Positions 57,458 to 64,000 of a stretch of 64,000 nt of DNA are shown here, piece after piece (positions within the stretch are counted from its first letter, which is position 1; every line of letters starts with the position of its first letter). This DNA is from Cliona cf. orientalis. Taxonomy: Eukaryota; Porifera; Demospongiae; Clionaida; Clionaidae. The stretch is from positions 6,744,135 through 6,808,134 of the forward strand of contig OZ005692.1 in assembly GCA_963930775.1 (NCBI GenBank). The letters run 5' to 3'. The notes under the pieces were generated by a model. The model was not told the DNA's origin and searched no databases. It worked only from the letters and a program-made list of their open reading frames with translations. The translations under genes and the position numbers were made by a program.

Positions 57458-58095
57458 CAGTGTAACCCCTTTACAAGGATACCCCTGAAATGAGGACATC
57501 TCCTTAATCAGAATACCAAGCATGGCCTAGCTTACCCTGATATGAGGAGACCTCCTTCAATCAGGACATCAAGAATGGTTCCAGCTTACAAAACTACCCC
57601 TGAAATGAGGACACCTCCTATAATCGGGACACTTAAAGCTGTCCCAGGTACCTTTGTATTTGCAGAAAAAATTGGTGGAACTAGTTCGATTTTCTTCTGG
57701 TGAAAATTTCCACCATGAATTTACATTCTCAAGAAAATATATATGCAGCACTTTCACTCCAAAACTAGTTTGGTATAAGGAAAGGAAGTTCTCAACATTA
57801 ATTATGTATGTAGTTGACCCACTTATTGATATTAAAATTCACTCTTGGGACACACTCCCTTCAATCTTCTGCATGAGCAGTATGTGAAGCTGCAGCAGCA
57901 TCACTCTGACCTGGAGCAGAAGTACACTCAAGCCATAGCCATGTCTGGCAATACCACTGCCGTCCACTTTGTCTCCCACCTGCTTAAGATGGTGGCTGAC
58001 CTCTATGACAAGTTGCTATACAGGATTGATCAGTTTAGTATAATATACAATTTAACAGTTTACTAAGAATGGGAATAGCTAGAGGGGTTCCACTG
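57458..58095. mobile_element. pogo/Tigger-like non-autonomous element (638 bp)
   Basis: The ends cagtgtaacccctttacaag and cttgtag-like gaggggttccactg are inverted repeats beginning CAGTG, flanked by TA (57456-57457, 58096-58097), as in the Tc1/mariner-pogo group. Near the left end three degenerate repeats contain cctgaaatgaggacacctcc at about 57-bp spacing. No transposase was seen. It contains the coding-like stretch 57884-58020. Confidence 0.75.
57884..58020 (+). pseudogene. Captured exon-like fragment inside the pogo-like element
   Basis: An open stretch of about 45 codons (YVKLQQHHSDLEQKYTQAI, then VSHLLKMVADLYDK) has heptad-like Leu spacing, higher G+C and codon use like a real exon. It is bounded by atgagcag and by a possible donor after tatacag. 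I do not recognise the parent gene. A piece of a host coiled-coil gene or part of an element-encoded protein are both possible. Confidence 0.45.
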
Positions 58096-58097
58096 TA

Positions 58098-60602
58098 CGT
58101 ATACTCTTGATACAACCCATACAGTATATAGTACACATAAAAACATGCGAACACTCATACACTCACACCAGATGCAAATCAGTGACACAGTAGTTATTAC
58201 ATCAGAAATCCAGACATAGATTCATAGTTTATTTCTCACAATGTCCTAATTAAGGGCAGTCATTATCGTTGGCAAATTTCTTATAGAGAATTGAGTGCTA
58301 AGTGCTTGGCACAAATGAGGCACTTAGTATAGTACTGTTGATGATTGATATCATGCACCAAGGCTGCTAGTCAGGGTTGTTCAGTATGAAGAGGAGCTGT
58401 ATCATTGTTTTGAGTACATATTCTTTTAGTGCATGCACATGCTACAATTATTGTGCAGATTTGCTAAAGTGTAAACATTGAGAGCTGATGCCACTGTTCT
58501 GGTGAAGATGAGTGCACTCAACTATGCTGACAGACACTATATATTATATTATAGCAACACTGGCTGGACTGCTAAATTTTACAAATATCTAGCAAGCTTC
58601 TGTATCCAAAGATACATGTAGGCCTAGTTGAGCGTAACCTGCAGCCTACCACCAAGCATGGCCTCATACACTATTAGCAATTACAGGATGGTGAATACCA
58701 TGTACAATAATTATGCAACTCACAATTAATATGCAATTACCCCACCTGACTGGGCCTGGGCCAAATATTCCTTTAAATTTTCCCGTTATTCAAATAATTA
58801 ATCTTCACTTATCTACCCCATTATTCAAGAGAAAGTTACCTATTATTCTCTGACAAAATGCAAAATATGACCAGAATGTACATATACATTTTGGCCAACA
58901 AGTGCTGGATTTCATGAAAATTTTCTCTTTATTGTAAGTTCTGAGGCTATACTACCGGGAACTTGAGCACTCCCAAAAATGATCTACGACTAGTTATCTG
59001 AGCTGTTTGCTCAAGTGCTTCCTCCATTTGATCACAGACTCATGTCACATGTGACATAAAGTTTTCTATTTTAAGCACATATTGTGTATGTGCACTACTT
59101 CCTTAAGCAGTTGAAAAGCCCATTATTCAACTTCTTCAAGAAGCTGCCTATGTGCGATTTGGAGACGGGTGATGAGAGTTGACCTCAGATACAGAGTTCT
59201 CCCTGCAATGGTGAAGATCACAAGAAGAGGCTTGAAGCAATTTTATGGCTCTAGCATAATTTCAAGTCATGCAGCTATTATTATCTCAGTTGTTTACAGT
59301 CAGCTGCCTATCCATGACCACAATGACAGGTAATGTAATCAGTGGCCTTTAGATCTTTCCATTCCATTGATCACAGGAAGGATAGGATCATTGATTTAAA
59401 TGAACTCCACTATTCAGCAGACTGTAACTGATTATTGTATTATTATTATGATTAAACAGCCAGAGTGTGGATCCGGACATGCATGTATGTAGATCATTGA
59501 CTAGCTAAATCAACACTGATCATTCATTAATGTTGTTGAGGCATTAATGCACCTAGATCATCCTTATTTCCTTCATCTCTTACTCTCTGCGGTGCTAGCC
59601 TGATGCACGCACATAATATTATTCACTAGCTATTAATGTACGCAAACACAGTATCAATTCCATGCCACCAATCATGCCAGTGATACACGATGCCCCCCCC
59701 CCCCCCAAATATAATATTGTGATGTACGCCGCCCCCCCCCCCCCCCCCCCCAATGCCCAATGCACAATGTCATAGATTACTTGACCCCATTGTTGCACTA
59801 CAAATTAAGGTACCCGTATGGCATTGAGCAGCTCATCTGGAGGCCCTAGCCTGCTCCAACTTAATAATGAAAATTAATTATTAGTATCTATTACATGTAC
59901 CAATAAAACATATTACTAGCTATAATATTATTATACATAAATTTTTGTTTCATTTATAGTAATTTGCCCTTGGTAGCCATCCAAGACCATTATAATTAGA
60001 GGGATAAATGCTTGGTACAGGCCTAGGGATATCAGCCTTTCAAGTATGCTCAAGGTACCCATTTAATCAACACCACTAGTTAGGACTTTCCCAACCAGAC
60101 TTGTATAGACACTATATTGACGACCTTTTACCATATTATGCACCATTAGAACTGTGCGGATGGATGTGATCAAGTTTAATTTTCATGGTCATTTGGCCTT
60201 GAAGGGGTGGAGATAGCCACTTAGCCATTACATGTATTACATTGGAAACGATTTGACTTTGGGGCAGCGAGTCTGCAAATGTAGCCTCCAAGCTAGGATA
60301 GCTGACGTTAGCTACTCAGTGCTCACTAGCCTCATACCCAGGGTACAAGGATAGCTATTCACATGACTGGCATAATAGATATGACATAGATGAAATTATT
60401 ATTTAATATTGAAGACAATATTATAACAATAGTTATACATGTAGCACTTGGTGAATCATTTAGATAACACAGTGCATGTAATAAAAGGGAGTAAAAACAA
60501 AAGAACAAACCACACTGCGTAAAATCATGTACACCAGATCAACAACCTGCTATAATAACGAACTGTAAAATTATAATACCTATTATGATGACATTATGTA
60601 TA
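58098..60602. other. Gene-poor stretch
   Basis: No exon recognised over about 2.5 kb. It has C-runs at 59691-59706 and 59732-59750. The right end should include the 3' untranslated region of the minus-strand gene ending at 60603. Confidence 0.45.
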
Positions 60603-61658
60603 TCACAGCTTGCTATAGCCGGACCTGACATAAATACTTCGGCGCTTCAAACAGGTCAGGATAAGAACACTCAGGAAACCAATCGTGACCAAAGTCAGTG
60701 AGGCGACAAACAAGGCAAGAAACACTATGGATACAATGTTAAATTTCCGATGGTGAGCAACCACCTTCAAGGGAATAAAATCCACGCCACTGACGGAAGT
60801 ACTAGTGAACGCAAGTGCACACTCATCAAAGTTGCCAATACCCAGAGTGCATCCCTTATCTTGGGTGATATCACAGGAGGATACAAAACTATTCTCAGAA
60901 TAATCTGTATAGTTGTAAAAGTGGGTTGTGGCTTCATACTCATAACTCCCCGCTATAGACTGAGCATTGTCGGAAGCAAGTACGATGAAGTAATAGCTTG
61001 AGACGGAGAAAGTTTCATTCAAAGACTCCTGAGTTCCGCTGGACATATTGAAGTCCTTTCGATTATTCAGGGAACAGTCGTCTTCACTGCCTGTATGGAG
61101 ACACTTGTAATCACCAAAATCGTCCACAATGTATACTGAGAGTATAGAATCATCCTGAGATGTCACAGTGAAGTTGAGTGACAATGTAGCCTCATTTGTG
61201 AAATAAAATGGCTTAGCTGAAATACTATGAGTATCATGAGTACTGTCCAATTCAAACTGGCCAGACTCTCTCTTGGTGTTGATGTTATCTGCTGGTGGAG
61301 AGCACGACAGTGAACTTTTGGCACTTGCCCTAACAAAGGATACTGTTACGACTGTTTCAGGTGGAAGTGGAACTTCCTCTGCACTATCGATATTAACCGT
61401 CAGTGATTCATACCAGATCTTGCTTCCACCTTCAGGGATTTCTGTCTTGCTTGCATAGTACAAAGGTACAGTATCGCCAGGGGCAACCCCTTGATGGGTA
61501 GTGACTGTGGGGTTGGGACGGGCAAGGAGAATAAAGAAACCGACAGCTAGCCCAGCAATGAACACAAATGTCACTATCAAAGTGCACATCCAACAGGAAA
61601 AATTCTGACAAGTTTCTGTATGAGAAAGAATACAGAGGTGGGGATGACTACTCAGCAT
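60603..61658 (-). CDS. Two-membrane-segment surface protein, last exon (unrecognised family)
   Basis: The open frame has 351 codons, but the true exon probably starts at 61615, because a good acceptor (tattctttctcatacag) lies just there and the upstream exon at 62674-62730 joins in phase. It has an N-terminal membrane segment (TLIVTFVFIAGLAVGFFILL), an extracellular region of about 230 residues with several N-glycosylation sites and six or so Cys, a second membrane segment near the end (about residues 310-335) and a short basic tail ending YVRSGYSKL. The hairpin-like topology with both ends in the cytosol is inference. I do not recognise the family. The YVRSGY tail may be a sorting or phosphorylation site. 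Confidence 0.75.
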   Translation of the reverse strand: MLSSHPHLCILSHTETCQNFSCWMCTLIVTFVFIAGLAVGFFILLARPNPTVTTHQGVAPGDTVPLYYASKTEIPEGGSKIWYESLTVNIDSAEEVPLPPETVVTVSFVRASAKSSLSCSPPADNINTKRESGQFELDSTHDTHSISAKPFYFTNEATLSLNFTVTSQDDSILSVYIVDDFGDYKCLHTGSEDDCSLNNRKDFNMSSGTQESLNETFSVSSYYFIVLASDNAQSIAGSYEYEATTHFYNYTDYSENSFVSSCDITQDKGCTLGIGNFDECALAFTSTSVSGVDFIPLKVVAHHRKFNIVSIVFLALFVASLTLVTIGFLSVLILTCLKRRSIYVRSGYSKL

Positions 61659-61891
61659 GCAAATACAAATTCAACATTAAGTAAGTTAAATCCGTAATAA
61701 TTTGACGTGATCATGATAATTAAAGGGGGCATAATTTGCACAATAATACCCAGTATAGCAACACAGCTGATATGGCGATCATATGACCAACACTACTGAT
61801 GTGAATTTTGCATGTGACTAGCATGACTAAGGCAAAAATTAATATCTAGCTAGTTGCCACCCACGTGTTCCCTATAATATTATGCTTGTAC

Positions 61892-62053
61892 CATAGTGTC
61901 CCGGGCAAGCGTCCATGTATCGCATTTCAAGGGGTCAATTCATATGTAATATAGCAGCATCTATACGAACGTATGGAAGTTATATCCCGGGTAAGCGGGC
62001 CAAAATTGCGAGTTATGTTCAAGCGCCCATTGGCGCTTACCTTGGACACTATG
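61892..62053. mobile_element. CATAGTGTCC-type MITE (162 bp) in the intron
   Basis: The ends catagtgtcc and ggacactatg are inverted repeats; further in, gggcaagcg and its partner gcgcttacc also pair. Target duplication is unclear. Confidence 0.6.
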
Positions 62054-62295
62054 ATATTATGTATTATCAAGAGGTCAAAGCTCAGTATTGGTACATGTAC
62101 ATATGAATTTCTGTGTGATAATCTGCAAAGATGTGATGTAGTAGATTAAAATTGAGAAACTCCCCCCCTCTTCTTTTCATGCACGTGATGCCCTTTACCA
62201 GCTGATTTGACTGCAGGAGTGTGGGTAAGGGTCGTCACCGATTAATGTGCATCAATGAACTAAGTGATGCAGCACCACTCACATGCACTTTTTTT

Positions 62296-62321
62296 GGGGG
62301 GGGGGGGGGGGGGGGGGGGGG
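62296..62321 (+). repeat. G homopolymer tract
   Basis: About 26 G after a T-run, inside the intron of the minus-strand gene. Confidence 0.85.
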
Positions 62322-62673
62322 AGAACAATGTGCATGTTTATCTTTCTAGTTATAATGTCCTTGCAAGACCATCAGGCAAAATTGGACCAACATACACATT
62401 GTACATGTAAATACACATTTATGGGTGTAATGCTGCTCCAATACAACAGGCGTGTACACAATCTCAACTCGATGGCAGGATCACATCACAAGTTGATGTA
62501 CATACATACATATAGATTCAGGTTTTATTTCGTATTGAGATTTTAGATTTTATAGGTTGGCATACTAGCGTGGTAGCGTGGTGGATGATGGGTGAGACTA
62601 TAATAATAATTATTATTATTTTACTCTCCCTGATTACATCATATTGTTTATCATGCTCCCTCTCCGTACATAC

Positions 62674-62730
62674 CCATTCTAGTGGTGACGACTGGCTTCC
62701 TTTCATCATCGACAGCTTCCTCATGTGACC
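62674..62730 (-). CDS. Upstream exon of the two-membrane-segment gene
   Basis: 57 nt bounded by ttgttttag and gtatgt, reading SHEEAVDDERKPVVTTRM in the frame that joins exactly to ETCQNFSCW of the next exon (2+54+1 nt phase). It supplies an acidic cytosolic N-terminal tail. It begins with two bases of a split codon, so at least one more exon with the start lies further right and was not found. Confidence 0.6.
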
Positions 62731-63054
62731 CTAAAACAAGAAACATAATGTAAAGCATTATGACACACATAGTATGTAGACTACATGCCGTACTTCTACA
62801 ACTTCGGCCCTTCTATTCGTCACCCTTTACCAAAGGATTGAAAATAATCTCTAATTTTTGGCAAAGGTCATCATGCGTATATGCTATACATGGGAATAGA
62901 ATGGCACCCAGATGGAATGTTGAAATTAATCTCAAAAAATTCAGTGAAGCTCAAGTAATAATCAATATGGTACACATTTTCAGGTGAATGTCACCATTAA
63001 TAATTTTGTTCCTAGCCATACGACTTGTAGATACAACAAAAAGGTTTGAAACTG

Positions 63055-63272
63055 ACCTTGAGGTGACTATTTTTTGTGGGTGCTAATGTTTTTTGATACA
63101 TATGTATTTCTGTGGATTGGCCCAAAAACTCAAAACTTTGTAACCACTGAAATTTGCTCTATCCAAATATACAACGGAATTTTTCAACCCTGTGCCATTT
63201 CCACGTACCATTATTAATTTTTAAGACAAAGTTTGCAGAAAAATGTATCTGCAAATAATTGTCACCTCAAGG
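63055..63272. mobile_element. ACCTTGAGGTGAC inverted-repeat element (218 bp)
   Basis: accttgaggtgac on the left and gtcacctcaaggt on the right are perfect 13-bp inverted repeats around an AT-rich centre. Target duplication is not obvious. Confidence 0.6.
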
Positions 63273-64000
63273 TACTCTAAGTTTGAGCTTCAATGTTATT
63301 ATGCCAACTTCACTACTCTCCTTATACTCACTGTGTAAGGCAGACACCTCCTTATTATAGTCACTAACATGTACATGTAATTGTATTGGTGAATTTTAAA
63401 TTTGGTGATATCAATGCTTACCACCATAGGCGTGCATGCATCAAGTTCAGTTGGCGAGATTTTAATTTGGAAATCTATACCGAACTCACCAAATCACAAA
63501 AATTAAACACCTCGCCAAAGTTTCCTGCTATACGGTATGATATACCACAATAACTGTTGTCAACACTTGTACTGGTGCCTGAATCTATGGCAAGTATCAG
63601 TGGCAGGTAGGTACAATGTAACTAAGTGAGCAAGAAATGAATCAATACTGACACTTTCAGACAATGCTAAGAGACCCGTATCATTTGCTTCAATCACGGC
63701 TACTGATCCACTTGTAGCCATGAAGTGTTTACCAACAGTGACTAGCTGTCATTCACTGTTACACCTCATGGTCGAAAGGTTACTAGCTACTATGACAGTG
63801 TTACAGCATGCTTGGTCATTTAAAGCTGACAGAGAGCACCTAAAGCACAAACGCTTTATTCCAAAACGTTCTGGTTTATATAATAATAGAGCAATCAGTC
63901 AGAAGTTGACTATGGACACACATTATTTACTAAACACTTTATTGTAACCCAGGCAATGACACACTTAATGGTTTCCATGAAGCAGTATACAGTTAAGTGA
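63273..64000. other. Non-coding end of window
   Basis: It contains an isolated inverted end, cctgctatacggta at about 63520-63535, with ttggtga...aaatttggtgat before it, related to the ends of the 21590-22068 element. The missing first exon of the 60603 gene may lie here or beyond. Confidence 0.4.

Overview
The window looks like nuclear DNA from an early-branching animal, most likely a demosponge (inference, not proven). It is AT-rich and densely packed. It has intron-rich genes with GT-AG introns, a TRPA-type channel, AIG1/GIMAP-like GTPases, a beta-helix plus multipass membrane protein, a DUF3504/Crypton-type tyrosine recombinase and many short inverted-repeat elements. No tRNA, rRNA, CRISPR array or bacterial-style operon was seen.

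Layout. 0-13.7 kb: copies A, B and C of a long dispersed repeat (called R1 here), cut by a 4.0-kb insertion (478-4487) carrying a tyrosine recombinase gene, and by twin 1.0-kb TTAA-flanked elements (11300-12306, 12355-13356). 14.3-21.1 kb: complete 16-exon TRPA-like channel gene (+). 21.2-29.2 kb: transposon debris, a TRPA 3' fragment, R1 copy D and GTPase fragments. 29.2-30.6 kb: intact GTPase (-), head to head with a dead TRPA copy (31.26-31.86 kb). 32-38.4 kb: inverted-repeat elements, a LINE 3' end and another GTPase fragment. 38.4-40.3 kb: longer GTPase (-) with a cysteine-rich insert. 40.8-43.1 kb: R1 copy F. 44.2-45.5 kb: third GTPase (-), head to head with a second complete TRPA-like gene (46.3-51.2 kb). 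52.5-57.0 kb: 1511-residue beta-helix/multipass protein (-). 57.5-58.1 kb: a pogo/Tigger-like element. 60.6-62.7 kb: the last exons of a two-membrane-segment protein gene (-), then short repeats to the end.

The main theme is repeated duplication of one unit: GTPase gene on the minus strand, short shared upstream region, TRPA-like channel gene on the plus strand. Both genes survive in the unit at 44-51 kb. Only the channel survives at 14-21 kb and only the GTPase at 29-32 kb. R1 itself contains decayed pieces of the same GTPase, so much of the apparently empty sequence is old copies of this locus. The two channel genes are close to identical, introns included, over their membrane half but clearly diverged in the ankyrin half, which suggests gene conversion.
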